Below are positions 1 through 8,874 of a stretch of DNA of 46,625 nt, in pieces. Position numbers and translations under genes: made by a program. The notes beneath the pieces were generated by a model that saw only the letters and a list, made by a program, of their open reading frames with translations, searched no databases and had not been told where the DNA came from. Source of the DNA: Pirellulaceae bacterium (lineage in GTDB: Bacteria > Planctomycetota > Planctomycetia > Pirellulales > Pirellulaceae). Where the stretch lies: assembly GCA_028280445.1 (NCBI GenBank), contig JANQLU010000022.1, forward strand, positions 1 through 46,625, read 5' to 3'. Numbering within the stretch: position 1 is the stretch's first letter; every line of letters starts with the position of its first letter.

Positions 1-67
1 ACCTAAAACATGGCGAGAAAAGACGAAAGATAAGAAGATTGAGAAAATTCTCGCTCTGGTGGAATAG
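1..67 (+). CDS. C-terminal end of an unidentified protein (truncated by window edge)
   Basis: An open frame enters from the left edge at base 2 and ends at TAG 65-67. It encodes 21 residues, rich in Lys and Glu, with a Trp near the start and an acidic end (KIEKILALVE). A terminator follows at 141-171. That fits the tail of a real gene, but 21 codons is too little to identify a family. A chance open frame cannot be excluded. Confidence 0.25.
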   Translation, partial: PKTWREKTKDKKIEKILALVE

Positions 68-77
68 CAATTAATGG

Positions 78-97
78 TTGCGGCACTAGCCGCCGGT
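78..97. repeat. degenerate half copy of hairpin repeat family A
   Basis: The stretch around CACTAGCCGCCGGT matches the left arm of the family A hairpins at 20144, 22524, 23885, 31188 and 46440. No right arm follows, so this looks like a decayed or deleted copy lying 3' of the gene at the window edge. Confidence 0.4.
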
Positions 98-140
98 GAA
101 CCCTCATAAACGCGACCCATTGATCCGTCAGCGCAAATAA

Positions 141-171
141 AAAACACCGTCGAAGGGTAAAACGGTGTTTT
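141..171. terminator. bidirectional intrinsic terminator
   Basis: AAAACACCGT (141-150) pairs perfectly with ACGGTGTTTT (162-171) across an 11-base loop. There are A and T runs on the two sides, so it can end transcription from the left-edge gene and from the minus-strand gene at 211-420. Confidence 0.7.
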
Positions 172-210
172 ATAGCGCCCAGATGTTGGCGTTCGAAGTG
201 TATTTAATGA

Positions 211-420
211 TTAATCTTGCATGTCGCTCGAATTGCTAACTGCACTGGGTTCAATTTGTGTGTGTGGTTCGATTTGCTGTTTGGCGATTGGTTCTTGAGC
301 GTTAGCCAGGTTCACTTGAAAACAGCAGACAGCGGCCAATGCTGCCAGGACCAATCCTGCTGTTTTGCGTGGTTTGGCATTGCGACGTTCAGCAATTCGA
401 TTCTGTTTTGTTTGAAGCAT
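211..420 (-). CDS. small secreted protein of unknown function
   Basis: 69 residues from ATG 420, which has AGGTG six bases upstream. A longer frame back to 543 has no such site and adds sequence unlike a protein N-terminus, so 420 is preferred. Residues 1-17 are basic (KQNRIAERRNAKPRK). A hydrophobic stretch, AGLVLAALAAVCCF, follows and ends in ANAQ, a plausible signal peptidase I site. The mature part is about 30 residues, polar and rich in Gln, Pro and Ser, with no recognisable domain. It lies between the terminator at 141 and the pta gene on the same strand, with about 155 bases to pta, so it is probably transcribed separately. Function unknown. Confidence 0.5.
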   Translation of the reverse strand: MLQTKQNRIAERRNAKPRKTAGLVLAALAAVCCFQVNLANAQEPIAKQQIEPHTQIEPSAVSNSSDMQD

Positions 421-576
421 GGTTTCACCTGTTGGGTCGTTTGGCGGGTTGTAAAACAAATTTTCTGAGGCAATATCGAAACGTAGCGTCCCATTAAAAT
501 TTGTCCGCCAGCCGCTTAAAAATCTGCAGCGGCAGGAAAGCACTGCCGGACTCGGAGGAAAAAATTGCCGATAATC

Positions 577-1530
577 CTAGACTCGATCTGCCATAATACT
601 TGCAATCACTGCAACATCGACGATGTCCTGGACCTGGCAACCTCGTGACAAATCCATACAAGGATATTGCAATCCTTGAACGAGCGGTCCAAGTGCTGTG
701 GCGCCGCCGAGTCGTTCGGTAATCTTGTAGGCAATGTTTCCGGAATCGAGATCGGGAAAGATAAAAACGTTGGCCTGACCGGCGACCGGCGAATCAGGCA
801 CTTTACGTTGAGCAACAGCAGGCACGAATGCGGCGTCAAATTGCAATTCACCGTCAATCAACAAATCTGGAGCCAGCCCTTTGGTGATCTCCAAAGCCTC
901 GCGAACTTTGTCGACACGTGGATGTTCGGCACTGCCTTTAGTTGAAAAACTCAACATCGCCACACGTGGAATTTCCCCGGTCAATGTGCGATGGCTTTCG
1001 GCAGACGTGATGGCGATTTCGGCTAATTGACTTGGATCTGGATCGGGGACAACACCGCAATCGGCATACGTCACGGCTTGATCAGCCAGTTGCATCAGAA
1101 AAAAACTGGACACCAGCTTACTTTTCGGGCCGACCCCGTAGAGTCCTGCTCGAATGACACTGGCCGTCGTCGCGACACTTCCAGCCACCGATCCATCAAC
1201 GTACCCGGTTTTCACCAATAGTGCGGCAAACAACAACGGATCATCAATCGCCTGCTCTGCCGCTTCGGCCGACAGCCCTTTGTGTTGTCGGTTTTGGAAC
1301 AACTGTTTGGCGGCAGCCGGGCCCAAGCGTGGATCGGCGGGCGATACAACTTCGAGATCACCTGCAGCCAAACCATCACTGTGAACCAGGATTGCCGTTC
1401 CCAAACCAGCAGATTGAAATTCTCTGGCGGCTTCGACAACACGCGGATCAGCGGATTCGGGAAAAACAATGCGTTTGGGGTTCTGCGCGACTCGATCACG
1501 CAGCGCTCGAATAATACTTTTTTCCACCAC
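577..1530 (-). CDS. pta: phosphate acetyltransferase
   Basis: A 317-residue single-domain phosphate acetyl/butyryl transferase, which interconverts acetyl-CoA plus phosphate and acetyl phosphate plus CoA in the cytoplasm. Family marks are RIVFPESADPRVVEAA near the N-terminus, the VAGSVATTASVIRAGL region in the middle, and a DLSRG motif at 293-297 followed by a QDIVDVA helix, which forms part of the CoA/phosphate site in known Pta structures. Length matches the short Pta type without the N-terminal DRTGG regulatory domain. It starts 8 bases after the TPR gene at 1539-1871, so the two are probably one operon. No acetate kinase gene is present in the window. Assignment as Pta rather than phosphate butyryltransferase rests on overall resemblance and is fairly secure. 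Confidence 0.88.
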   Translation of the reverse strand: MVEKSIIRALRDRVAQNPKRIVFPESADPRVVEAAREFQSAGLGTAILVHSDGLAAGDLEVVSPADPRLGPAAAKQLFQNRQHKGLSAEAAEQAIDDPLLFAALLVKTGYVDGSVAGSVATTASVIRAGLYGVGPKSKLVSSFFLMQLADQAVTYADCGVVPDPDPSQLAEIAITSAESHRTLTGEIPRVAMLSFSTKGSAEHPRVDKVREALEITKGLAPDLLIDGELQFDAAFVPAVAQRKVPDSPVAGQANVFIFPDLDSGNIAYKITERLGGATALGPLVQGLQYPCMDLSRGCQVQDIVDVAVIASIMADRV

Positions 1531-1538
1531 GGATGGTC

Positions 1539-1871
1539 CTATGATTGCAGGATATGTGCGCGAGCTTTGGCTTCTTCTGCTTTGTGGATATACATTTCGT
1601 CGCGTGTTGTCTCGAACGCTTTTTGATAGGTAATACTCAATGCGACGGCATTGAAATGGTCATTGGGTTCGATTTCGCAAGCTCGTTCGCCGTGATAGAC
1701 CGATTTTTCGGCGTCTTGAACTTTGTCGTACAGAATTGCCAATGCCAGATGTGCACGCACGAAGTCGTTATCTTTTTCCAAGATCTTTTTGTATTCCGCG
1801 ATGGCCTCTTCGTGTTTGCCCTCGTCTTTTAATGCGTCAGCCGTGTCTTCGAGCGCCCGTAGTTCGTTCAT
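1539..1871 (-). CDS. TPR-repeat protein
   Basis: A 110-residue soluble protein. Residues 1-70 form about two tetratricopeptide repeats: ALKDEGKHEEAIAEYKKILEKD, then a second unit with AHLALAILYDKVQDAEKSVYHGERACEIEPND. The remaining C-terminal part, with TRDEMYIHKAEEAKARA, looks helical and may be a third, degenerate unit. There is no signal peptide. It is the first gene of a likely two-gene operon with pta, which begins 8 bases downstream. TPRs mediate protein-protein contact, so a partner role for Pta is possible, but nothing in the sequence shows it. Divergent from the cytochrome gene at 2052. Confidence 0.75.
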   Translation of the reverse strand: MNELRALEDTADALKDEGKHEEAIAEYKKILEKDNDFVRAHLALAILYDKVQDAEKSVYHGERACEIEPNDHFNAVALSITYQKAFETTRDEMYIHKAEEAKARAHILQS

Positions 1872-2051
1872 GGATAATCCGTAGAAAATTTTGCCAATAA
1901 ACCGAAAGTAAAAAGTTCATTGTTTGGGCGAAATACGGCGTGGTCAATGGCCACAAACGGCAACTCCGAGTATTTATTTTGTTGAGAATTACCGGAATAA
2001 CCGTTAAAAAATAGGGGACATTACGGCCCGTCTCAACGCATTTTTTTGACT

Positions 2052-3911
2052 ATGAATAAGCAAGATGTAACTTTTCGACAACGTATATCGCATTTTAGAC
2101 ACAGAGTTTTTGAATCCATGCGGTCGACTTATTTTGTTGCAGTTGTGCTGATACTCTGGCTGGCGGTTTGCGCCTATTGCCGTTTCGATCCCGACTTTGA
2201 CCCCGATCCCCGGATTTTGCCTGCTGCTGCGGTCGACAATTCGATCGACTACAGCAACATCATGCCCGCCGATTACGTGGGGCCGGAAACTTGTGCCGAA
2301 TGCCATCAGGAGGAGCACGATCTATGGAGCGATCATCCTCACCGCATCATGAACCAGATGGCCACGGCCGAAGCAATCAAATCGGATTTTGATCATGCCA
2401 TTCTCGAATTGCCCACGGGAACAGCGATGTTCACGACGGAAAAAGGCAAGTACTGGGTCACGATCCTCAAAGAAAACAAAATCTTCCGACGCTATGTCGT
2501 GACGCGAACGGTTGGCTCGCGTTACATGCAATATTTTATTGGCAAACAAGTGATTGGTCCCGAAGAGAAATCGGATCCGCAATACGAAGAACACATGTTG
2601 CCGTTTGCGTATCGGTTCCGCACGCAGAAATGGTATCCCCGTCAGTACTTTGATGCCGATGGCGATGAGATCCTGGAAGACGGCATTCCGCAGGTCGAAG
2701 CGGTTGATCGACCGAACAGCGTCCGGCCATTTACCGATGTTTGCATGTCGTGTCACAACACCGTTCCATATGCGCTGCGAGTTTTGAATGAAATGTTGGT
2801 CGGGTTTCAGGATGCTCATGTTGCGATTGCCGGCAAACCGTTTGTTGACGAAATTGCCGATAGTTACGGAATCGAAAAACTTCGCCCGGTCCGCGAAGAC
2901 ATTTTGACGGTCAAAAACAAATTGCCGACAACGGATTCTTTAGTAACGGTCGGCATCAGTTGTGAAAGTTGTCATCTCGGTGGTCGCGAACACGCCATTC
3001 ACCAAAAAGCAATTCGATTTTTGCCAACGAGTAAATTTGTCAAATTGGTTCCGAAAGCTAATCGGGATCCGCTGACCAGTGACCGAGAAAACGCACGGAC
3101 GATGCATGGTGTCTGCATCCAATGCCATAGCGGCGGAGGCAAACGCTATCCCAACGGCGCAAGTAAATCCAATTCCAGTGAAGGCCGAGATTTCTTGTCC
3201 GGCTTTTGCACATCTCAATTACGATGTGTTGATTGCCATGAACCTCACACGGCCGGCCAGAAATCGGGTTTGCCTGATTTGAAACACCACGTCGACGTTT
3301 GCACTAATTGCCATTCCAAATTTGCCGATCCTGCGGCTGCCAAAGCTCACAGTCGTCACGACGAATCGGTCAACTGCCTGGACTGCCACATGCCCAAGAT
3401 CAATCAAGGTCTAGATGATCTGGTGCGATCTCATCGCATCATGAACCCGGTCGAAAAAGTGATGGTGTCAAAAGGCTCTGCCAACGGATGCAACACTTGC
3501 CATCTCGACAAATCGACTCGCTGGACTTTGACCGAACTCAAAAAAGGCTGGGGCGTCGATCTCGATCCCAATCCATCGTGGAAGATTTGGCCCTGGATTG
3601 ATCAAGCGGTCGGCGAGTATTGGATGAACGGGGCCGACAATCATCTGCGGTTGGTCGCGATTCAAAACATTGCCAATTCCAAATTTGCCAAACGGTACTT
3701 TAGCGGCGTCGTGAACGGATTAAATGATCCGGAGCCGATCAATCGTGTTTTCGCTGGCTTCGCGGTTCAAAAAATTCTTGGGAAAGCGGATACCGATCCC
3801 TTGCCGGTCAATATCCTGCTACCACCCAAACAACGCGAGCAACAAATCCGCGAATACCTTAAAAAATATGCTGCCCAGCGGAAGACTGCGGCGGTATCTC
3901 CTAAAAATTAG
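2052..3911 (+). CDS. membrane-anchored octaheme cytochrome c
   Basis: 619 residues from ATG 2052; a TTG six bases earlier is a weaker alternative. One transmembrane anchor lies at about 26-43 (TYFVAVVLILWLAVCAY), so the rest is periplasmic. Eight CxxCH heme sites are visible at residues 81-85, 231-235, 304-308, 355-359, 392-396, 417-421, 442-446 and 480-484. A roughly 145-residue non-heme segment rich in beta-strand-forming residues separates hemes 1 and 2, and the last 135 residues carry no heme. The heme spacing resembles the cytochrome c554/c552 multiheme group common in Planctomycetes, whose members are electron carriers or N- or S-oxyanion enzymes. No CxxCK site of NrfA type is present, so nitrite reduction is not supported. 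The following gene at 4165 has its own promoter. Substrate unknown. Confidence 0.85.
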   Translation: MNKQDVTFRQRISHFRHRVFESMRSTYFVAVVLILWLAVCAYCRFDPDFDPDPRILPAAAVDNSIDYSNIMPADYVGPETCAECHQEEHDLWSDHPHRIMNQMATAEAIKSDFDHAILELPTGTAMFTTEKGKYWVTILKENKIFRRYVVTRTVGSRYMQYFIGKQVIGPEEKSDPQYEEHMLPFAYRFRTQKWYPRQYFDADGDEILEDGIPQVEAVDRPNSVRPFTDVCMSCHNTVPYALRVLNEMLVGFQDAHVAIAGKPFVDEIADSYGIEKLRPVREDILTVKNKLPTTDSLVTVGISCESCHLGGREHAIHQKAIRFLPTSKFVKLVPKANRDPLTSDRENARTMHGVCIQCHSGGGKRYPNGASKSNSSEGRDFLSGFCTSQLRCVDCHEPHTAGQKSGLPDLKHHVDVCTNCHSKFADPAAAKAHSRHDESVNCLDCHMPKINQGLDDLVRSHRIMNPVEKVMVSKGSANGCNTCHLDKSTRWTLTELKKGWGVDLDPNPSWKIWPWIDQAVGEYWMNGADNHLRLVAIQNIANSKFAKRYFSGVVNGLNDPEPINRVFAGFAVQKILGKADTDPLPVNILLPPKQREQQIREYLKKYAAQRKTAAVSPKN

Positions 3912-4005
3912 CGTTATCGGCTGGCGGTTTGATTTCTGGTCAGTCAACCGTTTGCCAGCTCCGGCCTTGCCGCTCACTTTTAATCCGAAAATGTTCCATC
4001 GGATT

Positions 4006-4027
4006 GGCCGGTGGGAACCGGCCCTAC
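4006..4027. repeat. short inverted repeat family B
   Basis: A 22-bp unit built on GGCCGGTGGGAACCGGCC plus CTAC. Further copies lie at 31111-31132, 45376-45397 and 45411-45432. The core GGCCGGTnGGAACCGGCC is nearly self-complementary. Family A fragments (GCCTTGCCGCTCAC at about 3964-3977) and a GGGAGGGTGAG stretch related to family E lie beside it, so the 3912-4080 gap is a repeat mosaic. Confidence 0.7.
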
Positions 4028-4080
4028 TTTCGAGGGCGAGATCCGGGAGGGTGAGTTTTGCGGCGTTTTCTAATCTCGCT

Positions 4081-4110
4081 TTGACCCGATATTCATGTTC
4101 CGACTATGAT
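4081..4110 (+). promoter_or_regulatory. sigma-70-type promoter for the propeller gene
   Basis: TTGACC (4081-4086) and TATGAT (4105-4110) are separated by 18 bases, each one mismatch from consensus. Predicted transcription start is near 4117, about 48 bases before ATG 4165. This supports that start over the long in-frame extension that runs back through the repeats. Confidence 0.5.
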
Positions 4111-4164
4111 GTTGGTGAACGGAAACGTGAGTCTAAGTCAAATTCAACATTGTCAGCTTTTCAG

Positions 4165-5850
4165 ATGCGTCGAACTTGCTATTTCTTGTTGTTGCTCATC
4201 CCGATTGTATGGACCACCTCACTCATTCACGGCCAGGAACCTCAACCGTGGGTGCGTGCAAAAATTCAGGAACAGATTCCACTGACGGAAAAACTCAACT
4301 TTGAGCCGACTCGGCCCTGGATTCAAAACTATTTTGCATCGCGGGAAACCATGGCTGAGGAAACCGCTAGTCTGTTTCGGCAACTGGGCAGTCCGAACTA
4401 TCAAAAACGGCGCGAGGCTCAAAAGAAAATTTTGGCGTTGCCGTTTGTGCCACAATCTTTGATCGAGGAAAACCTCAAAGCCAAAAACCCTGAGATAAAA
4501 TATTTTATCAAATCGGTCGCCAAAAAACGTTTTGACACAGAACGAATGTATTTGCATCTGGCCATCTGGAGTATCAGCCAAAAACGAATCAAAGGCTTTG
4601 CGAAACAACTGATTCAAATGACAAAGGATGATGATGAGCCTTTTCGGCGGGTCATGATCCCGATTGCCATCGCCGCGACCGTCCAACCTGGCGATCTCAA
4701 AATGCTGAGAAAGATCGTCGAAGAAAAATCGGAGGCATCGACCGATGACGAGTCGGAAAGTGTGAGCACGAAAACCATCGCAGCAGTTTGGGGATTGACG
4801 GTTCTGGAAAAAAAACATTCCGCGGGCAAGCTGGAGGCCAAGTACTACAATGCTGACTTGGAATTAAAATTGGCACGCGGATTGGCGCTGCTGTATTGCA
4901 ATGACGCCGAAGGCATGAAGACGTTGTTGCCGTTGCTCGATTGTCCGATCGAACGGATTCGAGTGTTATCCGAAAAATCGCTGCGAAACGCCACCGGCAA
5001 ATGGTTCGGTTATGTTGGTGCCAATGACTCGAAATTACGCGAGTCAGCAATCAATGGTTGGACAAAATTTGTTAACAGCAGCGATGGCAACTCGATCGGA
5101 AAATTTGATCCCATTGCCCTGCAACCTGAGCTTCGGCTATTGGGAAATGTGTTGATTGGATTCAATACGTTTGACGATAAACCAGGTTTGTTTGAAATGT
5201 CGCCGAGTGGCCAAGTGATTTACGCCTACGGAGATTTCTCCTGCTTCTGGGCGCAGAAACTGGCCAACGGAAATATGTTGGCGACGATACGTGACGACGG
5301 TGTTTCCCAGGTCGCGGAAATCAATGCCAAAGGTGAAGTAGTCTGGAACTATGAAGCCAGCAGTATTCTCAAATGTCGCCTCAAACCCAATGGGAACGTT
5401 CTAATTTGTTTTCAGGATGGTAAAAAAATTATCGAAGTGAATCGCGACAAACAAATCGTTTGGGGCATGCGGGTCGGTGAGCGGGTGAATGATGTGGCAA
5501 TCCGACCCGACGGAATTATTTTTCTGGCAACTGACGGCGGTGTGTTTAAAGTTGATCAATCCGGCAACGACCAAATTATTTTTGATGGAACGGATGCAAC
5601 GGGAATCGAAATTTTGCCTGATGGTGATTTGTTGATTGCAGCCTGGAAAAAAAGACGATTTCTTCAAATTTCACCTTCCGGTGAAAAACGTTGGGAATTG
5701 GCTACGGGGCAGCCCGCTCATATGACGCGCACGATCGATGGTGAATTCCTCGTTGCCGATGGGATTTCAGGGTTTGTTTACTACGATTCAAAACGAAAAC
5801 TCAAACGTTCACATACTGGATTTAGTGGACGCGTCTATCTCAAACAGTAA
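4165..5850 (+). CDS. secreted HEAT-like / beta-propeller protein
   Basis: 561 residues from ATG 4165. This start gives a standard signal peptide (MRRTCYFLLLLIPIVWTTSL, cleaved near HGQ) and sits behind a good promoter. The in-frame upstream extension would translate repeat DNA. Residues about 55-320 are helical with HEAT-like character (LGSPNYQKRREAQKKILALP). Residues about 325-561 form a beta-propeller of short repeats such as LANGNMLATI, LKPNGNVLICF, IRPDGIIFLAT and LPDGDLLIAAW, with alternating GEVVWNY and GEKRWELA strands like PQQ- or arylsulfotransferase-type blades. No catalytic residues are recognised. It is likely periplasmic and lies behind the octaheme cytochrome, but a common pathway is only a guess. 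Function unknown. Confidence 0.75.
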   Translation: MRRTCYFLLLLIPIVWTTSLIHGQEPQPWVRAKIQEQIPLTEKLNFEPTRPWIQNYFASRETMAEETASLFRQLGSPNYQKRREAQKKILALPFVPQSLIEENLKAKNPEIKYFIKSVAKKRFDTERMYLHLAIWSISQKRIKGFAKQLIQMTKDDDEPFRRVMIPIAIAATVQPGDLKMLRKIVEEKSEASTDDESESVSTKTIAAVWGLTVLEKKHSAGKLEAKYYNADLELKLARGLALLYCNDAEGMKTLLPLLDCPIERIRVLSEKSLRNATGKWFGYVGANDSKLRESAINGWTKFVNSSDGNSIGKFDPIALQPELRLLGNVLIGFNTFDDKPGLFEMSPSGQVIYAYGDFSCFWAQKLANGNMLATIRDDGVSQVAEINAKGEVVWNYEASSILKCRLKPNGNVLICFQDGKKIIEVNRDKQIVWGMRVGERVNDVAIRPDGIIFLATDGGVFKVDQSGNDQIIFDGTDATGIEILPDGDLLIAAWKKRRFLQISPSGEKRWELATGQPAHMTRTIDGEFLVADGISGFVYYDSKRKLKRSHTGFSGRVYLKQ

Positions 5851-5947
5851 CGTGTTGCGAAAGTTCAAAAAATTTAGTATCCGATTTTATTCTCCTTGAT
5901 ATGCCAACATAAAAAACGACTTCGATTTTTCATTCGACGAACCTGCC

Positions 5948-6844
5948 ATGCCATCTAGCTCTCAGTTTTTCCGAAGAAATTCGCCGTCCAGACAAGGTCG
6001 TCGTAGCTCGGGCGGTTTGAAATTGCGACTGATGATCGCTGCAGCGATCGTGTTGTTTTCGTTGTTCACGTATTTTGCAAGCAGTCACGTCAATCCGATC
6101 ACGGGTGAAAAACAACGCGTCGGCGGCCTGACGACCGAGCAAGAGGTGCAATTGGGATTGGCCAGCATGCCACAGCTGGTGCGTCAGTTCGAAGGCCAGT
6201 CCCGCAATGAAAGCGCGCAACGTTATGTTGATTATGTTGGCGCCCGGCTGCTCAACGCACTTCAAAACCGTCTCGCGGATCGTGGCACACGAAACCCTTA
6301 TCCATTTGAATTCCATCTGTTGGCGGACGACGACACGGTGAATGCATTTGCATTACCTGGCGGGCAGGTTTTTATTACCGAGGCGCTGTTTTGGCAACTG
6401 GAGCCCAACGGTCCGCGCGGACGGTTCGAAAGTCGATTGGCGGGCGTTCTCGGTCACGAGATTGGACATGTCATCGAGCGTCATGGTGCCCAGCGGATGG
6501 CAAAAGGCAACTTGATACAAGGCATTGCTGGAGCTGCAGGTGCTGCTGGCAGCGAAGTTAGCGGCGCGCAGATTGCCAGCGCGATCGGTAGTCTGATTCT
6601 CAAAGGAAATAGCCGCGAACACGAGCTCGAATCGGATCGTTGGGGTGTCGAACTGATGGTCTACGCTGGCTACGATCCACGTTCGCTCCTCGATGTGATG
6701 GATATTTTGGAAAAATCTTCAGCCGGCAGTGCCACGCCTGAAATTTTCAGAACGCATCCAAAACCGGCGAATCGTCGACTCTATATCGAGAAAATTATCA
6801 AAGAAAAATTTCCAGACGGTTTACCGACCGATCTGGTCCGTTGA
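5948..6844 (+). CDS. M48-family zinc metalloprotease
   Basis: 298 residues. A membrane anchor or uncleaved signal lies at about 27-44 (RLMIAAAIVLFSLFTYFA), placing the protease in the periplasm. The zinc motif HEIGH is at 170-174 (full context GHEIGHVIERHG). The third ligand is expected at Glu226 in HELESDRWG, the usual ExxxD arrangement of the family. The upstream NAFALPGGQVF stretch is also typical. It resembles the BepA/YfgC and LoiP type of M48 proteases, which degrade misfolded envelope proteins. No C-terminal TPR domain is present, unlike BepA. The ribosome binding site is weak. It is convergent with the glycosyltransferase gene ending at 7084, with a repeat hairpin between them. Confidence 0.88.
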   Translation: MPSSSQFFRRNSPSRQGRRSSGGLKLRLMIAAAIVLFSLFTYFASSHVNPITGEKQRVGGLTTEQEVQLGLASMPQLVRQFEGQSRNESAQRYVDYVGARLLNALQNRLADRGTRNPYPFEFHLLADDDTVNAFALPGGQVFITEALFWQLEPNGPRGRFESRLAGVLGHEIGHVIERHGAQRMAKGNLIQGIAGAAGAAGSEVSGAQIASAIGSLILKGNSREHELESDRWGVELMVYAGYDPRSLLDVMDILEKSSAGSATPEIFRTHPKPANRRLYIEKIIKEKFPDGLPTDLVR

Positions 6845-6951
6845 ACGCGGTTGAGCGTTGGTACTCGTCGTTGCCTGGCAGATGTCGAAATTTTCCTGGC
6901 GTTCGATGACCCGTCAATCGATTTCTTTCAAGCGCGGGATATCGCGGATCG

Positions 6952-6970
6952 TGAGCGGCAAGGCGCTCAT
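6952..6970. repeat. 19-bp solo form of repeat family A
   Basis: TGAGCGGCAAGGCGCTCAT is self-complementary at its ends (GAGCG and CGCTC). Its reverse complement occurs exactly at 18245-18263. It looks like a family A hairpin with the middle removed. Confidence 0.55.
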
Positions 6971-7002
6971 TTTAGCTTTGGGTGGCTTCGAGAGGGTGGC
7001 TT

Positions 7003-7070
7003 CGGGAGGGGGAGGCTCCTGCCGAGCCAAAACACCACGCTTGCGGCTCGGCAGGAGCCTCGCCCTCCCG
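7003..7070. repeat. hairpin repeat family E, likely bidirectional terminator
   Basis: Arms 7003-7028 and 7045-7070 pair over 26 bases with one mismatch, around a 16-base loop. Core motif GGCTCCTGCCGAGCC. A related single arm is at 46405-46430. It lies between the convergent ends of the M48 protease and the GT-C glycosyltransferase genes. Confidence 0.7.
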
Positions 7071-7083
7071 GCACTTAAAATTT

Positions 7084-8772
7084 TCACCTCTTTCTCTTCC
7101 AGAAATTCCAAATGCCGCAACCAACGAGGCTCAATCCAACTAAACCAAACTCCACAAACACACCGATATAATCAAAAATTCCTTCGGCCTGATAATCAAT
7201 CCCGGCAAATCGGACTGTACCATCATAATTTTCGAACCAAAAACGCAAGTAGTAACTAAACAGCAACAGTGAGACAATCAGCCAGCCGCGATTGCGAGCG
7301 AAACAGACCCAGGGCATTGCCCACAACCAATACCAGGGATTCTGAGTTGGCTGCAAAAAGAAAAACGTTGCAACAACGATAAATACAACATTCAAAAATG
7401 ATTCCGTTGTCGGATTCCGCCACCACAATACGATTAGCAAACCGTACACCAAACCGAACATCGTCAACGTAACGCCGCGGGCAATGTGAAACGGAATATT
7501 GCCGGAGACTCCCGCCTCGGAAAGTTGTTGGTTGATTTGACGCCGTGACGAGTCAGGGACAACGACATACCAAGGACGGTTGATCACTCGGTCATCATCG
7601 GGTCTGGCATTCTCTAAAATACAACTGAATACCAGGTCGTTCATCCGCCACTGCGTCAGAAAACTACTTAAACCCTCTTTGGTCTGTTCAATGGACCGTT
7701 GATCGGATTCCGCATTGGAAATGTTTCGAGTCAATTTGTTTTGCAGCAACATCGGTGACATGACAACGGTCGTTGCCACGACAAATACTGCCGCAAACAA
7801 CAACGCCGATCGAAATTTGAATCTGGCAAGCGCGATCAACAACAGCGGCGCAACAACGATCGGAAAAATCTTGGCACCGGCGCCGAGACTGGCGGCAATG
7901 GCTGCGGTCACAATCCAACGCGTCGGCATCTGTCGTGAGTCACCTGCACCGGCTAACAATCGCACCATGCCGTAGACCGCCAAAACCAGGAAAAACACGG
8001 CAATCGAATCCAAATGTCCGCTATTGGCAATCTCCTTGATCACCAACGGATTCCAAGCGTAAGCCACAATCCAAGCGGGATGTACGCGAATCGTTGTAAT
8101 CGTTTTCCAAACGAGCACGATGGTTGCCAGATCAAACAGGACCAGCATGAATTTCATGGCAAAGACATGCGCCTCAACACTTGCATCGTCCGGTACACAC
8201 CACGTGGTCACAGCAAAAAAGAACTGGCTGACTGGTGGATAGATGGTGGAGTATTCGCGGAAATGAACCCTTTGTGCAATCGTATGAATCGTTTGATTTT
8301 TAATTGCCAGGTTTTGAATTTTTTTCAGTGCTGCAGCGTCGTCTGGATTACCACTTTCGACACCGGTAAACAATGCTTCTTGTGGAGCAAATCGATAAGG
8401 AGAAATTCCCTCGTTGGTGACCATACCGTCCCACAAATAACGATACAGATCGACTTCGAGGATCGGCGGAGACAACACTTGGATGATTCGAAAACTGGCG
8501 GCAAACACAAACATGCAAATAAACAATTGCCGCATTGTGAATTTGGAACGCAATCCGATCACTAATGCTGCCAAAGCCAAAGCCGAGGCGACGAAATAAA
8601 GCGTCGTCACCAAAATGATGGGCAGCTCATTCTCGTTTTCGTATCGAAACTCACGTCCCACTAGTGAGATGGCAGCAAAATTCAGACACAGTAAACTGCC
8701 CAGGAACAGAAAAGCCACGTTCATTTTGTTGGACGAACGCGACGAGTTGTCAGCAGATTTATCAGCAGCCAT
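7084..8772 (-). CDS. multi-pass GT-C family glycosyltransferase
   Basis: 562 residues from ATG 8772, which has GGAG seven bases upstream; the longer TTG start at 8790 is less likely. About a dozen hydrophobic helices are visible, e.g. FLFLGSLLCLNFAAISL and IVTAAIAASLGAGAKIF. After the second and third helices comes EVDLYRYLWDGMVTNEGISPY, matching the first periplasmic loop of GT-C enzymes, where the acidic residue takes part in transfer from a polyprenyl-phosphate sugar. The family (DUF2029/GT87-like or mannosyltransferase) adds hexoses to lipids or glycans at the outer face of the inner membrane. It is divergent from a GT2 gene that could make the lipid-linked donor. Exact donor and acceptor unknown. 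Confidence 0.75.
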   Translation of the reverse strand: MAADKSADNSSRSSNKMNVAFLFLGSLLCLNFAAISLVGREFRYENENELPIILVTTLYFVASALALAALVIGLRSKFTMRQLFICMFVFAASFRIIQVLSPPILEVDLYRYLWDGMVTNEGISPYRFAPQEALFTGVESGNPDDAAALKKIQNLAIKNQTIHTIAQRVHFREYSTIYPPVSQFFFAVTTWCVPDDASVEAHVFAMKFMLVLFDLATIVLVWKTITTIRVHPAWIVAYAWNPLVIKEIANSGHLDSIAVFFLVLAVYGMVRLLAGAGDSRQMPTRWIVTAAIAASLGAGAKIFPIVVAPLLLIALARFKFRSALLFAAVFVVATTVVMSPMLLQNKLTRNISNAESDQRSIEQTKEGLSSFLTQWRMNDLVFSCILENARPDDDRVINRPWYVVVPDSSRRQINQQLSEAGVSGNIPFHIARGVTLTMFGLVYGLLIVLWWRNPTTESFLNVVFIVVATFFFLQPTQNPWYWLWAMPWVCFARNRGWLIVSLLLFSYYLRFWFENYDGTVRFAGIDYQAEGIFDYIGVFVEFGLVGLSLVGCGIWNFWKRKR

Positions 8773-8874
8773 CGACGCTCCGGTTGACAAAAAACGGAAA
8801 CTCGATGTTGACTAAATATTTTGGCGACATTTTGTTATGTTGTTGCGATTCAGGTAAACCAAGTTTTTTTATTT

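Noticed and set aside
2052..3911. Ammonia-forming nitrite reductase (NrfA)
   Set aside because: No CxxCK heme site, eight hemes instead of five, and a different domain layout.
3724..4164. N-terminal extension of the propeller gene upstream of ATG 4165
   Set aside because: It would run through the end of the cytochrome gene and through repeat DNA. The signal peptide, promoter and start at 4165 explain the gene better.
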